A stretch of 64,000 bases of DNA from Variovorax paradoxus (GTDB lineage: Bacteria > Pseudomonadota > Gammaproteobacteria > Burkholderiales > Burkholderiaceae_C), in NCBI RefSeq assembly GCF_902712855.1, contig NZ_LR743508.1:620001-684000 (forward strand), written 5' to 3'. This document shows positions 18,829-27,222 of this stretch, one piece after another. Numbering within the stretch: position 1 is the first letter of the stretch; each line of letters opens with the position of its first letter. The translations under genes were made by a program, and so were the position numbers. The notes beneath the pieces are model-generated. The model did not search any database. It was not told where the DNA came from and saw only the letters and a list, made by a program, of their open reading frames with translations.

Positions 18829-19983
18829 TCAACGCGCCCTTCCCTGCGCAGCCCAGGCGCCAACCACCGACTGCTCGACGAGTTCGACGAACGCGTCGTA
18901 CGCATCCACTGCGCGCTTGTACGTCTTGGCCGCACCCTCGTAGCGCTGCACGTCATAGACAGTAGCGAACTCCGCTGCCTTGTTGCTGGTGACGCTGGTC
19001 TTCGGGATCTCGACTGGCAGCGTGTATTCGCCATAAGTGGCCTGGATCCACTGGCGTACCGCCGGCATCGCGGGATCGGCCGCGTCGACGCGGCTGAGCA
19101 GCACGTGCAGGAACTCGAAGGCCTTGCCCTCCCGGTCCTTGCTCTGGCCGTCGAGGTTTCCCCCAAGGTCAGCCAGCAGCGACCAGAACTGCGCCGACGA
19201 GGCAAAGTCCAGGCCCGACGGCGGAACCGGCACCACGATGCCGTTGGCGGCCCAGAGTGCGTTGATGGTCACGTAAGAAAGAGACGGGGGCGTGTCGATG
19301 ACGATCACGTCGTAGAGGTCTCGCACGCTTTCCAGGCCCTCGTTGAGCACGTCCCAGAACTTGGCGCCGGGCTCCTGCATCTGGCGGGCGGGCAGGGCGA
19401 ATTCCGCGGAGAACAGGAAGGGCGCCGCGGCCACCAGGTCGAGGCCGTCCCAGTAGGTCGACCGGATCGCGTAGCGGATGTCGCTTTGCGTTCCATCGCA
19501 CAACGGGCCGATGGTCATGTCTTCCGTGACCTCGGCTTCGGGCAGCAGGCCGTGCAGCGTGGTCAGGGAACCCTGCGGGTCGGTATCGATGGCCAGCACG
19601 CGATGGCCGCGCAGGCTCAGCCCCTGTGCCAGCACCATCGCGGTCGTGGTCTTGGCGACGCCGCCCTTGAAGTTGCCCACCGCGATCGTGATGGCCTTCC
19701 GGCCGGACGGGCGCATCTTGTCGGCGCGGTAGGTGCGCGTCCAGCGGCGCAACTCGTCGAGCTCGAAAGTGCGCTTGCCGCCGGACGGTGTCAGTCGGCC
19801 GGCCGGCAGGTCTTCCTTGGTGATGCGGTACGCGACGTGCGCCTTGTCCACGCCGCACAGTGCGGCAAGCTGGGCCGTGGAGTAGACGGGCGGAATCTTG
19901 CGAGCCTCGGGGGCGAGCAACATGCCCCGGATCTGCTCGACCATGGAGCCGGCACGCGTGGCGAGACCAGCGATGCGCTCCAT
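18829..19983 (-). CDS. parA: Partition ATPase ParA (type Ia, N-terminal HTH)
   Basis: The protein has an N-terminal MerR-like helix-turn-helix (PPVYSTAQLAALCGVDKAHVAYRITKEDLP...RTFELDELRRWTR), then the deviant Walker A NFKGGVAKTTTAMVLAQGL, Walker A' AIDTDPQGSLT and Walker B VIVIDTPPSLSY. This is the P1/P7-like type Ia layout, in which ParA both represses its promoter and drives segregation. I place the start at 19983 (MERIAGLATRAGS), which has GAGG upstream and leaves the parS-like palindrome in the leader. An earlier ATG at 20061 is possible, has a weaker ribosome site, and would put the palindrome inside the coding sequence. Confidence 0.93.
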   Translation of the reverse strand: MERIAGLATRAGSMVEQIRGMLLAPEARKIPPVYSTAQLAALCGVDKAHVAYRITKEDLPAGRLTPSGGKRTFELDELRRWTRTYRADKMRPSGRKAITIAVGNFKGGVAKTTTAMVLAQGLSLRGHRVLAIDTDPQGSLTTLHGLLPEAEVTEDMTIGPLCDGTQSDIRYAIRSTYWDGLDLVAAAPFLFSAEFALPARQMQEPGAKFWDVLNEGLESVRDLYDVIVIDTPPSLSYVTINALWAANGIVVPVPPSGLDFASSAQFWSLLADLGGNLDGQSKDREGKAFEFLHVLLSRVDAADPAMPAVRQWIQATYGEYTLPVEIPKTSVTSNKAAEFATVYDVQRYEGAAKTYKRAVDAYDAFVELVEQSVVGAWAAQGRAR

Positions 19984-20017
19984 GTTGATGACTTGCCTCG
20001 GTGGCGTCTGGGAGTCG

Positions 20018-20036
20018 GTGGAAACCTGGTTTCCAC
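20018..20036. promoter_or_regulatory. parS-like palindrome 5 (parA leader)
   Basis: GTGGAAACCTGGTTTCCAC sits 35 bases before the preferred parA start. Its position mirrors copy 2 in front of parB, which supports a combined centromere and operator role. Confidence 0.8.
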
Positions 20037-20154
20037 TGATGGGAGGCACGGGAACGGACATTGGGTGGACCCTATTCGACAGAATTCGGCAATTCTACGA
20101 GAATCCATCGAATGAACAAGTTCTGCCGAGTCTTCAGTGCACGCCCACCTTTCT

Positions 20155-20165
20155 AATGTGAGAAC
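20155..20165 (-). repeat. Inverted iteron half-site
   Basis: Read on the minus strand this is GTTCTCACATT, matching nine of eleven bases of the core GATCTCACATT in the main array; the same 11-mer occurs at 17214-17224 on the plus strand. Confidence 0.5.
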
Positions 20166-20320
20166 GGTTAGGGAACCCCGGCCGCAACGCCACCAGTGCG
20201 GGTGGATTTTGCAGCGGCCGGGGCCTGCAGGCGCGTCTTCTACGGAGATCGAGGCGAGTTCGCCCCGCTTGAAGGCCCGGACGGGCCCGAAAAGAGCCTC
20301 CGGCAGCTGGATGACCCCAT

Positions 20321-20434
20321 ATCCACTCACATCAGACCCCATAGACATACACAGCAACGGTCCAAGAACCCCAACGGATCTCACATGAAATCCCATCCGA
20401 TCTCACATTGAATCCCATAAGTACTCACACAACC
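20321..20434 (+). repeat. Iteron array (CTCACATnnAATCCCAT type)
   Basis: Copies are ACTCACATCAGACCCCAT (20325-20342), ATCTCACATGAAATCCCAT (20378-20396), ATCTCACATTGAATCCCAT (20400-20418) and a partial ACTCACAC (20423-20430). The CTCACA core recurs at 20380, 20402 and 20424, exactly 22 bases apart (two helical turns), as expected for initiator-bound iterons. The first copy is 54 bases earlier and out of phase. Confidence 0.75.
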
Positions 20435-20566
20435 ACTGCCAAGTCCTTGTCACAGAACGAGAAATTCGATTGCCAAACTCTTCAATGTTCCAAGTGTCTT
20501 TTTCAAATAAAACAAGTCGGTTCGATTTTTCTGTGAATTGACCGATTCACAATACGGAGGCATGAT

Positions 20567-21982
20567 GTGAACCCGAGCAATTGCGATACATCAGACATGG
20601 CCGAGGAAGATGCTCCGCCCAGCGCCCCGCGCCAATCCCCCAGTGCAGACGAACAGAGCGTTGCCAAAGCCAACGAAGCCATTGCCATCCGGCCCAAGAG
20701 AGGCCGGCTCACGCTGCTGTCGCGTCGCATCTACAACGCGCTGCTGTACCACTCGCAAAGACAGGGCGTCGACGAGCCCGTCTACAAGCTCGCGCTGAGC
20801 GAACTCATCGGCGACGCCCGTTTCAATTCGAACAACACCGAACTGCTCAAGGCCCACCTGCGCGACATGCAGGCCACGACCATCGAATGGTCCACAAGCG
20901 GACCCGCGCTGAAGCGCTGGGTGTCTTCCCAGCTGCTGGGCACCGTCACCATCGAAGAGCAGGGGCGAGGCCGAGCCTGCATGGTGACGTGGCGCTATCC
21001 GGAGGAGATCAAGGAGCGGCTGGTCCGCCCGCACCAGTACACGCGCGTGCTGCTGGAAATCAGCGGCCAGATGCGCAGCTACTCAGCCGCCGTGCTCTAC
21101 GAGATCGGCGCGCGCTATCTGACCTCGCCGGGCCGCCTGTCGATGCGGGAGGACGTTGTCTGGTGGGCTGCGGTGCTCACCGGTCGCAGCGACATCAAGG
21201 AGGTCGACTACCGCTTCCTCAAGCGCGACGTGATCTCCAAGGCCCTGGCCGAAATCGATGCGCTGTGCGAAGACTTCAGCATCGAACTCATCGAGCACAA
21301 GCGCGGGCGCAAGATCGAGGAGATCCAGTTCCGTGTCGTGCCCAAGATGCAGCAGCGCCTCGGCGAGATTTCCGGCGCGGAACGCAACATCTTCGACCTG
21401 GCGCTCGTCGGCCGGCTCATCGCGCTCGGCATCAAGCAGGAAGAAGCGCAGGACCTCTACGCCACCACCGACGAGGCCCAGTTGCGTGCCACGCTCGACC
21501 ATGTCGACCAGCGGCTGCGCAGCCCGACCATGCCGGAGCTCAAGTCGCCCGCCGCCTACTTCAAGGACGCACTGAAGAAGGGTTATGCCGCGGTCAAGTC
21601 GCTGGCGCCAGCCGAAGCGCGACCCGCCGTGTCGCCCAGCACCCCGGCCGCCAACCAGCCGGTGATGCAGCAGCAGCTGTCGCCTTCGGATCGGATGCTG
21701 CGCATCCGCGAGCTCTGGGAAAACGACCGCATGGCGCAGGCGAGGGCGATGTTCGCCGAGATGCAGATCCCGGCGCAGGGCGAACTGCGCAGCCAGTTCG
21801 AGACGCAGCGGCTCGAGCAACTGGCGGCTCCCATTGCACGTGCCTGGCGCCGTGATGGCCCGGCGAGCCGCGTGGCGGCCAGCACGTTCTACAAATGGGT
21901 TGCCCAGACCACGTGGCCTGAGGAACCGTCCGATCGCGTGTTGCTCGATTTCGCGTTGCAGCGCGGCGTGGCCGGGATCTGA
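20567..21982 (+). CDS. Rep_3-type replication initiator protein
   Basis: The 471-residue product begins at a GTG with GGAGG six bases upstream; two nearby ATGs (20562 and 20565) are in other frames. After an acidic N-terminus, the region RPKRGRLTLLSRRIYNALLYHSQRQG...YKLALSELIGDARFNSNNTELLKAHLRDMQ and the later YTRVLLEISGQMRSYSAAVLYEIGARYL form the two winged-helix domains of Rep_3/RepB initiators of iteron plasmids and Burkholderiales secondary chromosomes. The C-terminal part from about residue 340 is Ala/Pro-rich then helical. It should bind the upstream iterons and open the origin. Divergence from parA is the usual order. Confidence 0.9.
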   Translation: MNPSNCDTSDMAEEDAPPSAPRQSPSADEQSVAKANEAIAIRPKRGRLTLLSRRIYNALLYHSQRQGVDEPVYKLALSELIGDARFNSNNTELLKAHLRDMQATTIEWSTSGPALKRWVSSQLLGTVTIEEQGRGRACMVTWRYPEEIKERLVRPHQYTRVLLEISGQMRSYSAAVLYEIGARYLTSPGRLSMREDVVWWAAVLTGRSDIKEVDYRFLKRDVISKALAEIDALCEDFSIELIEHKRGRKIEEIQFRVVPKMQQRLGEISGAERNIFDLALVGRLIALGIKQEEAQDLYATTDEAQLRATLDHVDQRLRSPTMPELKSPAAYFKDALKKGYAAVKSLAPAEARPAVSPSTPAANQPVMQQQLSPSDRMLRIRELWENDRMAQARAMFAEMQIPAQGELRSQFETQRLEQLAAPIARAWRRDGPASRVAASTFYKWVAQTTWPEEPSDRVLLDFALQRGVAGI

Positions 21983-22748
21983 CCGGTTGGCGAGCAGAGT
22001 GCGCTGACATGTCCAAGCTGTTCGCGGAGTCCAGCACGTGTCGAACGGTCGTTGTATTTCCCTCACCGGCCGTTAGTGGATTTCGATGAAGATCACTGTG
22101 TCGGCGTCGCAGGAACATCCTTGCAGTTCGTGAGCACGGCTGTCCAACTCGTCATCGGCTCATCCGTGTACTGAGCTTCCCGGCGCTTCGCATCCTGCTC
22201 CCTACGGCCGCTCGCGCTGAGGCGCACGAGCCAGCCGATGAGGAAGTTGTCGACCTGCGCAATGCGCAGCCCGCCAGCAGCAGTGCCAGCATGCATGCCG
22301 CCACCGCGCCCATGCGGCAGCGTTCCCACAGGTGATGGTGACCTTGACGTGGCCCACGGGGGCCGCGAGCTCGTTGAGGGCCTCGGCTCCCTAGGGTGCG
22401 TGTCGCTCCACGAAATGCGGCCGGGCCGGAAAATCAGGGTGTTGGCCGTCCGTCATCAGCGGGAAGACTGGACGGCGGCCGGAAAAAGCCGGCTTGCACA
22501 CGTCCCGCAACAATTCGGCGTGCTCGTTCCGCTCGGCGGTCGCGTCGCAAAGAAACGTCTCCACCGCACTGCCGAAGCCGCACCGGCCATTGCGTGTCAG
22601 ACGGCACTGCCTTCAAGGGGCTGATGCCAGCCCGCAGCCGCGCCTCGCAGGCACAGACGAAAAACCGCAGAAAAATTCGGACCGACCGCAGGCACCATGC
22701 CGGCCGGCGTGTCATCCTTGCGAACGCCGGGCATGCCCGGCTCCTTTC
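21983..22748. other. Gene-free stretch after rep
   Basis: I see no supportable gene in these 766 bases. Short frames on both strands lack ribosome sites and family features. The base composition is uneven and the stretch includes GGCCGTCC...GGACGGC-type inverted pairs (about 22445-22480) that could form a weak hairpin. It may be decayed sequence at the edge of the replication module. Confidence 0.5.
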
Positions 22749-23663
22749 TCAATAATCCGACGGATTCGGCGAATCCGTCGGCTTCGCGATCACCTTGACC
22801 AGCGCATCGCTCATCGGGAAGCGCAGGTTGACGCCGCGCGGCGGAATCGGCGACTGGAACCACTTGTCGTAGAGCGCCCTGATCTCGCCGCTGGCGAACA
22901 GCCGCGCGATGGTCTTGTCGGCCACGGCCTTGAATTCGGGCTCGCCGCGCGGAAGCATGACCGCATAGGGGTCACGGCTCAGGGTGTCGGTGCTCAAGGT
23001 GAAATCGGCCGGATTGAGCGAGAACGAGATCTGCCCGACCAGGTTGATGTCGTCCTCGAAGAACGCATCGGCCCGGCCCGAGGTGAAGGTCAGCATGCTG
23101 TCCGAGAAATCCTTCGCCTGGATCAGGTTGAGGTTCAGGCCCTCCCTGCGGTCGATGCCCCGCAGGCGCATGACGGTGTTCGACCCGGTCGTCGCCACGA
23201 CGGTCTTGCCCTTGAGGTCCTGCAGCGTGGCGAGCCTGTCGGCCTTGCGCGACACGAACTTGGTGCCCACCACGAAGTAAGTGGTGCTGAAGCTCACCAG
23301 TGCCTGCCGTTCCGGGTTGTTGACGGTGGTGCCGCACTCGAGGTCGATGGTGCCGTTCTGGATCAGCGGGATGCGGTTCTGCGAGGTCACGGCCTGGCGC
23401 TTCACCACGAGGTCCGGGCTGCCGATCGCGGCCTTCACGTCCTCGACGATCTTCTGGCAGATGTCCTGCGCATAGCCGATGGGCTGTCCGTTGCCGCCAA
23501 GGTAGGAGAAAGGGATCGAGGACTCGCGGTATGCCACGGTGATGGTGTTGCGCTCCTTGATGGTCTTGAGCCGGCCGGTCAGTTCGGCGGCGTTCGCGCC
23601 CAGGCTGGCGAATGCGAGGGCGGCAGTGGCAGCGATGACGAGATGCGGAAGACTGGATTTCAT
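22749..23663 (-). CDS. Amino-acid ABC transporter substrate-binding protein (GltI-like)
   Basis: The protein has a signal peptide (MKSSLPHLVIAATAALAFASLGANAAE) and a family 3 solute-binding domain: TGRLKTIKERNTITVAYRESSIPFSYLGGNGQPIGYAQDIC, then IDLECGTTVNNPERQALVSFS and LKGKTVVATTGSNT. The NNPER segment is typical of glutamate/aspartate binders. It ends FPMSDALVKVIAKPTDSPNPSDY. I chose the start at 23663 because it gives a clean signal peptide; an ATG at 23684 directly abuts the upstream stop and would couple translation. No permease or ATPase is nearby, so it must share a transporter encoded elsewhere. Confidence 0.9.
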   Translation of the reverse strand: MKSSLPHLVIAATAALAFASLGANAAELTGRLKTIKERNTITVAYRESSIPFSYLGGNGQPIGYAQDICQKIVEDVKAAIGSPDLVVKRQAVTSQNRIPLIQNGTIDLECGTTVNNPERQALVSFSTTYFVVGTKFVSRKADRLATLQDLKGKTVVATTGSNTVMRLRGIDRREGLNLNLIQAKDFSDSMLTFTSGRADAFFEDDINLVGQISFSLNPADFTLSTDTLSRDPYAVMLPRGEPEFKAVADKTIARLFASGEIRALYDKWFQSPIPPRGVNLRFPMSDALVKVIAKPTDSPNPSDY

Positions 23664-23684
23664 GATGGGTTCGAGAGTTGGCAT

Positions 23685-24473
23685 TCAGAGCAGGTAATCG
23701 GGGTCTGTCTTGAGCAGGCGTCGCTTGATGCTCGCCAGGTGCTGGATCGCGCTTTCGTTGCCGCCGCTGCGCATCTGCGCGTAGGTGGCCGCGGCCAGGA
23801 CCGAGGGCACGGGGCGGAGCTTGCGACCCGTGGACTCGGCAAGCACCTGCACCTGGCAGGCGCGCTCCAGGTAGTACAGATCGTTCCAGGCCTCGGCGAT
23901 GGTCGTGCCGACGACCATCACGCCGTGGTTGCGCATGAAGACGACATCGGCATCGCCGATGGCCGCCGCGATGCGGTCGCCTTCCATCGCATCGAGTGCG
24001 AGACCGTTGAAATCGTCCACCGCAGTGCGCCCGTAGAACTTCAGCGCGGTCTGCCCCGCCCATTGCAGCGGCTGTCCTTCGAGCATCGCGAGGCTGGTCG
24101 CGTACGGCATGTGGGTATGAAACGCGACGCGAGCGCGCGGCAGGTTCCTGTGCACCCGCGCGTGGATGAAATATGCGGTGATCTCGGGTGGCCGGTCGCC
24201 CTTGAGCACATGGCCATCGAAGTCGCAGATGATGAGGTCGGAGGCACGTATCTCGTTGAAGGCCAATCCGAAGGGATTGACGATGAAGCAGTCGTCCAGA
24301 CCCGGCACCACCGCCGAGAAGTGATTGCAGATGCCTTCCTCCATGCCAAGATTCGCTGCCATGCGAAAGCAGGCGGCGAGATCGACGCAGGCCTGCCGCA
24401 CTTCGGGCGTCTCGAAAAGGGCGGGATCGATCTCATGCCGTGCGGTGTCGTCCACCGCCAGTGAATGCGCCAT
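23685..24473 (-). CDS. Class II aldolase/adducin-family protein
   Basis: The 262-residue protein carries the class II aldolase fold. Zinc-ligand-type histidines are in FHTHMPYA (HxH) and FMRNHGVMVVG, and the N-terminal part has MEEGICNHFSAVVPGLDDCFIVNPFGLAFNEI. Family members are L-fuculose- or ribulose-phosphate aldolases and epimerases, or decarboxylases of aromatic or sugar acids. The start at 24473 has GGAG upstream. It is followed at once by the amino-acid binding protein and diverges from a LysR gene, suggesting a small LysR-controlled catabolic unit. The substrate is not evident. Confidence 0.87.
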   Translation of the reverse strand: MAHSLAVDDTARHEIDPALFETPEVRQACVDLAACFRMAANLGMEEGICNHFSAVVPGLDDCFIVNPFGLAFNEIRASDLIICDFDGHVLKGDRPPEITAYFIHARVHRNLPRARVAFHTHMPYATSLAMLEGQPLQWAGQTALKFYGRTAVDDFNGLALDAMEGDRIAAAIGDADVVFMRNHGVMVVGTTIAEAWNDLYYLERACQVQVLAESTGRKLRPVPSVLAAATYAQMRSGGNESAIQHLASIKRRLLKTDPDYLL

Positions 24474-24578
24474 AGGTCTCCGATGTGGGTTGTTGCCATC
24501 GACCTCCGGCGTGCCCGATGATCGGCGCGCCCGGATGTCTGCCATGCATCGAAGTCTCCGATTCGGGGGCGGGGAGCG

Positions 24579-24594
24579 TCAAATCAGAATTTGA
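24579..24594. promoter_or_regulatory. LysR-type operator candidate
   Basis: TCAAATCAGAATTTGA has 6-bp inverted arms around 4 bases and fits the T-N11-A pattern of LysR operators. It lies between the aldolase start (24473) and the divergent LysR start (24628). Confidence 0.55.
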
Positions 24595-24627
24595 GGCAAC
24601 GCGATAAGGTCTTCTAATGGGGCCCTC

Positions 24628-25632
24628 ATGAAACTCAAGCACATCGAGGTCTTCAACGCGATCATGCTGTCGGGCAGCGTGAGCGCCGCGGCGCGCATCC
24701 TCAACGTCACGCAGCCCGCGGTGACGCAGACGCTCAAACACGCCGAACAGCAGCTCGGCTATGCGCTGTTCGTACGCGACAAGGGCGGCATGAAGCCGAC
24801 GCTCGAGGCGCGGCAGCTCCACCTGCGGGCGCAGAAGATCTTCGAGCAGGTCGACGAACTGCGGCGCCTCGCGCAGTCCTTGCGGCCCGACCACCTGACG
24901 CCGTTGCGCATCGCGATCGTGCCCTCGCTGTCCACCACCTGTCTGTCGCGCGCGCTGGCCTTGTTCAAGACCCGCCATCCGCACAGCGCGGTCTCGATCA
25001 AGATCCTTCATTCCGACGAAATCGCGCGCGCGGTGGCGCTGCGCGAATGCGACCTGGGCATCGCCTATGGCGAGATCGATGCGCCCCCGGTCGTCGCCGA
25101 GGTGGTGGCCACGGGCCACCTGGTGTGGGTCGAGCGCCGCGAGGCCGACACGAAGAAGCGCGCCGGCACCGCAGACATGCCGACCGCCGAGATCGCGGCG
25201 CGCGACTTCATCGGCATTGACAAGGACGACCTCGTGGGCAGGGTCCTGCTCGGACTGCTGTCGGAGAGCGCGGTGTTCGCCGGCACGCGGCTCTCGGCGC
25301 AGACATACCAGTCCGCGCTGCTGTTCACGCTCGACGGTTTCGGGCCCTGCGTGATCGATTCATTCACCGCCGGCTTCGCGCGCGATGAGTCGCTGTCGAT
25401 CCGAAGCGTCTCGCCGCGCATACCGGTGACGGTGTCGGCGCTGTCGGTCGCCGAGGGCCGCAGGCGCGCCGATTTCGACGACCTGTTGCAGGCGTTCCGG
25501 ACTTCGCTGGTGCAGATCGACGACGTGCAGGATCGCGAGACTTTGGGTCCCGCACAGCCGGTGCACCGCGTTCGCGATCGTCTGCCGAGGCCCGCAGAAC
25601 CAGCTGCGCTGCCACGCGGCTCGTCAGGCTAG
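24628..25632 (+). CDS. LysR-family transcriptional regulator
   Basis: The 334-residue protein starts with the LysR winged helix: MKLKHIEVFNAIMLSGSVSAAARILNVTQPAVTQTLKHAEQQLGYALFVRDKGG. An effector-binding domain follows (LRIAIVPSLSTTCLSRALALFKTRHPHSAVSI). The C-terminal tail after about residue 300 (ETLGPAQPVHRVRDRLPRPAEPAALPRGSSG) is longer than usual and Pro/Arg-rich, which could be read-through past an ancestral stop. It is transcribed away from the aldolase/binding-protein pair and is their likely regulator through the palindrome at 24579. Confidence 0.9.
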   Translation: MKLKHIEVFNAIMLSGSVSAAARILNVTQPAVTQTLKHAEQQLGYALFVRDKGGMKPTLEARQLHLRAQKIFEQVDELRRLAQSLRPDHLTPLRIAIVPSLSTTCLSRALALFKTRHPHSAVSIKILHSDEIARAVALRECDLGIAYGEIDAPPVVAEVVATGHLVWVERREADTKKRAGTADMPTAEIAARDFIGIDKDDLVGRVLLGLLSESAVFAGTRLSAQTYQSALLFTLDGFGPCVIDSFTAGFARDESLSIRSVSPRIPVTVSALSVAEGRRRADFDDLLQAFRTSLVQIDDVQDRETLGPAQPVHRVRDRLPRPAEPAALPRGSSG

Positions 25633-26094
25633 GGGAAGGAAGCGCAGCAGCTCGCGCCGGATCAGCACCGGATGCAACCGCATGAAGCCTCCCGCTTTGG
25701 CCGGAACCAGCGGCCAAGTCGACACCAACGCCGCTGAGCGGGGCCACCACCTGATCGATAAATGGACCCGCGCATCGAAGCTCGCCTCGCGGAAGTTGGA
25801 AGGCGCGCCATCCGAATCTTCGCGCGTCGAGTGGCGCGTTGCGCGAGCCTCTGATGGCATCCGTTCGCAGCACCCTGAGCTTCGTGCCTCGACGCGAAGG
25901 ATCAAGGGCATCCCGCACAACTCGCAATATCCTCCTTGCCCGCCGGAAACAGCGCGAAGGAAGCCCCACCCTCAAAGCAAGTCCTCGCGGCGGACTGAGG
26001 AGCGGGCGAAGACAACTGCGCGACACCGCACATGGCCCGGGCGACGGGGCTTCGATAGACTGCGGGCGGATTCACTCAACGCCAGAGGACACCC
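25633..26094. other. Intergenic stretch without a recognised gene
   Basis: In these 462 bases open frames exist on both strands but overlap each other, lack ribosome sites and show no domain. Codon composition between 25700 and 26050 is less GC-biased in third positions than in neighbouring genes, arguing against a functional gene. It may contain remnants; I cannot identify them. Confidence 0.4.
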
Positions 26095-26490
26095 ATGCCG
26101 ATCGACACTCTCGCCACATGGCACCAGCTGGTCGAGCGCCAGGACGCTTCCGGGCTCGACGCCCTGCTCGACGACGACGCGGTCTTCCACTCGCCGGTGG
26201 TGCACAAGCCGCAGGTCGGCAAGGCCATCACGCAGAAGTACCTGGCCGCCGCGTTCCAGGTGTTCTTCAACGAGAGCTTCCGCTACGTGCGCGAGATCAA
26301 GGGCGAGCGCGACGCGGTGCTCGAGTTCACGCTCGAGCTCGACGGCATCGCCATCAACGGCGTGGACATGATCAAGTGGAACGACGCCGGCCGGATCACC
26401 GAGTTCAAGGTCATGCTGCGGCCGCTGAAGGCCGTGAACCTGATCCACCAGAAGATGGGTGCGATGCTCCAGGCGCAGGCGCCGGCCTGA
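26095..26490 (+). CDS. SnoaL/NTF2-like fold protein
   Basis: The 131-residue protein begins MPIDTLATWHQLVERQDASGLDALLDDDAVFHSPVVHKPQVGKAI, the usual opening of NTF2-like proteins, and continues with alternating strands (AVLEFTLELDGIAINGVDMIKWNDAGRITEFKVMLRPLKAV). The conserved ligand-pocket Asp in GVDMIKWND is present. Such proteins are small isomerases, hydrolases or binding proteins; no specific reaction can be assigned. It stands alone, convergent with the GntR gene of the next operon. Confidence 0.85.
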   Translation: MPIDTLATWHQLVERQDASGLDALLDDDAVFHSPVVHKPQVGKAITQKYLAAAFQVFFNESFRYVREIKGERDAVLEFTLELDGIAINGVDMIKWNDAGRITEFKVMLRPLKAVNLIHQKMGAMLQAQAPA

Positions 26491-26509
26491 CGGGCTCGAG
26501 CGGCTGAGC

Positions 26510-27193
26510 TCAGCCGCCGCCGACCGGCGACGATGAATCGAAATTGGCCAGCAGCCGCACCTGGCCTGCCTGCACGTGGCGCTCCGCGGCCGAGCGCGCA
26601 CGGGTCCGGCTGCCTGCCACGATGGCGTCGTAGATCGCGCGGTGCTCCAGATTGGAGCGGCGCATGTTGCCCGGCACGTTGAAGTACTTGCGCCGCACGA
26701 GGTGCAGCTCCTTCACGTAGTCGTCGTAGGCCTGGTGGGCGCGCTGGTTGTTCGACAGTTCGAGGATCAGCGCATGGAACTGCAGGTTGAGCTCGTAGTA
26801 GAGCGTGCCGTCCTCCTGCTCGCAGGCCGCGTCCATGCCGTCGAGCAGCGCCTGCATCTGCCTGCGGCGCTCCTCGGTGAGGTGCTCGCAGGCGCGGTCG
26901 GCCGCAAAGCCGAAGACCAGCGCGCGCAGTTCGTAGATCTCGAGCATCTCGCGCAGCGACAGCTGCCGCACGAACACGCCGCGGTTGGGCACCGCCGTGA
27001 CGAGGCCCAGGCCCGCGAGCACCTTGATGGCCTCGCGGATCGGTCCGCGGCTGGTGCCCATGCGCAGCGCGAGCGCTGCCTCGTTGAGGCGCTCGCCCGG
27101 CTTGAACTCGCCCTTGTAGATCAGCTCCTTGAGCTCGGCGACGATCCCCGCGGCAAGGCCTGCACCGCGGGGGCTTGAGGAAATGGTCGGCAT
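26510..27193 (-). CDS. GntR-family regulator, FCD (FadR-like) domain
   Basis: The 227-residue protein has an N-terminal winged helix (AELKELIYKGEFKPGERLNEAALALRMGTSRGPIREAIKVLAGLGLVTAVPNRGVFV) and an all-helical FCD ligand domain (LREMLEIYELRALVFGFAADRA...LNLQFHALILELSNNQRAHQAYDDYVKELH) with the His/Asp metal-type residues of that domain. It is the last gene of the five-gene minus-strand operon beginning at 31248 and begins 29 bases after the Bug gene, so it is probably a self-contained repressor of that pathway responding to a carboxylate or CoA-ester precursor. Confidence 0.92.
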   Translation of the reverse strand: MPTISSSPRGAGLAAGIVAELKELIYKGEFKPGERLNEAALALRMGTSRGPIREAIKVLAGLGLVTAVPNRGVFVRQLSLREMLEIYELRALVFGFAADRACEHLTEERRRQMQALLDGMDAACEQEDGTLYYELNLQFHALILELSNNQRAHQAYDDYVKELHLVRRKYFNVPGNMRRSNLEHRAIYDAIVAGSRTRARSAAERHVQAGQVRLLANFDSSSPVGGG

Positions 27194-27222
27194 GAACAAT
27201 CGTAGTTCAAACCGTTGCGCGT

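Larger units (their letters stand above)
20062..20566. other. Probable replication origin between parA and rep
   Basis: This 505-base divergent gap holds the iterons (20321-20434), an inverted iteron half at 20155-20165 and an AT-rich stretch at about 20480-20550 (TTTTTCAAATAAAAC and ATTTTTCTGTGAATTGA) just before rep that would suit strand opening. No exact DnaA box (TTATCCACA) was seen. The arrangement of iterons, AT-rich DNA and initiator gene is standard for iteron replicons. The left 100 bases should also carry the parA promoter. Confidence 0.7.

Noticed and set aside
18377..18832. Minus-strand open frame of 151 codons between parA and parB
   Set aside because: It only translates the parS palindromes (VETWFP, VETRFP, METWFP) and overlaps the parB start; no ribosome site and no domain.
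20062..20566. DnaA box in the origin
   Set aside because: No TTATCCACA or single-mismatch version was found by eye, so DnaA dependence is not claimed.
25682..26507. Overlapping plus-strand frames before and across the SnoaL-like gene
   Set aside because: They overlap the recognisable NTF2-like gene in other frames and have no ribosome site or domain.
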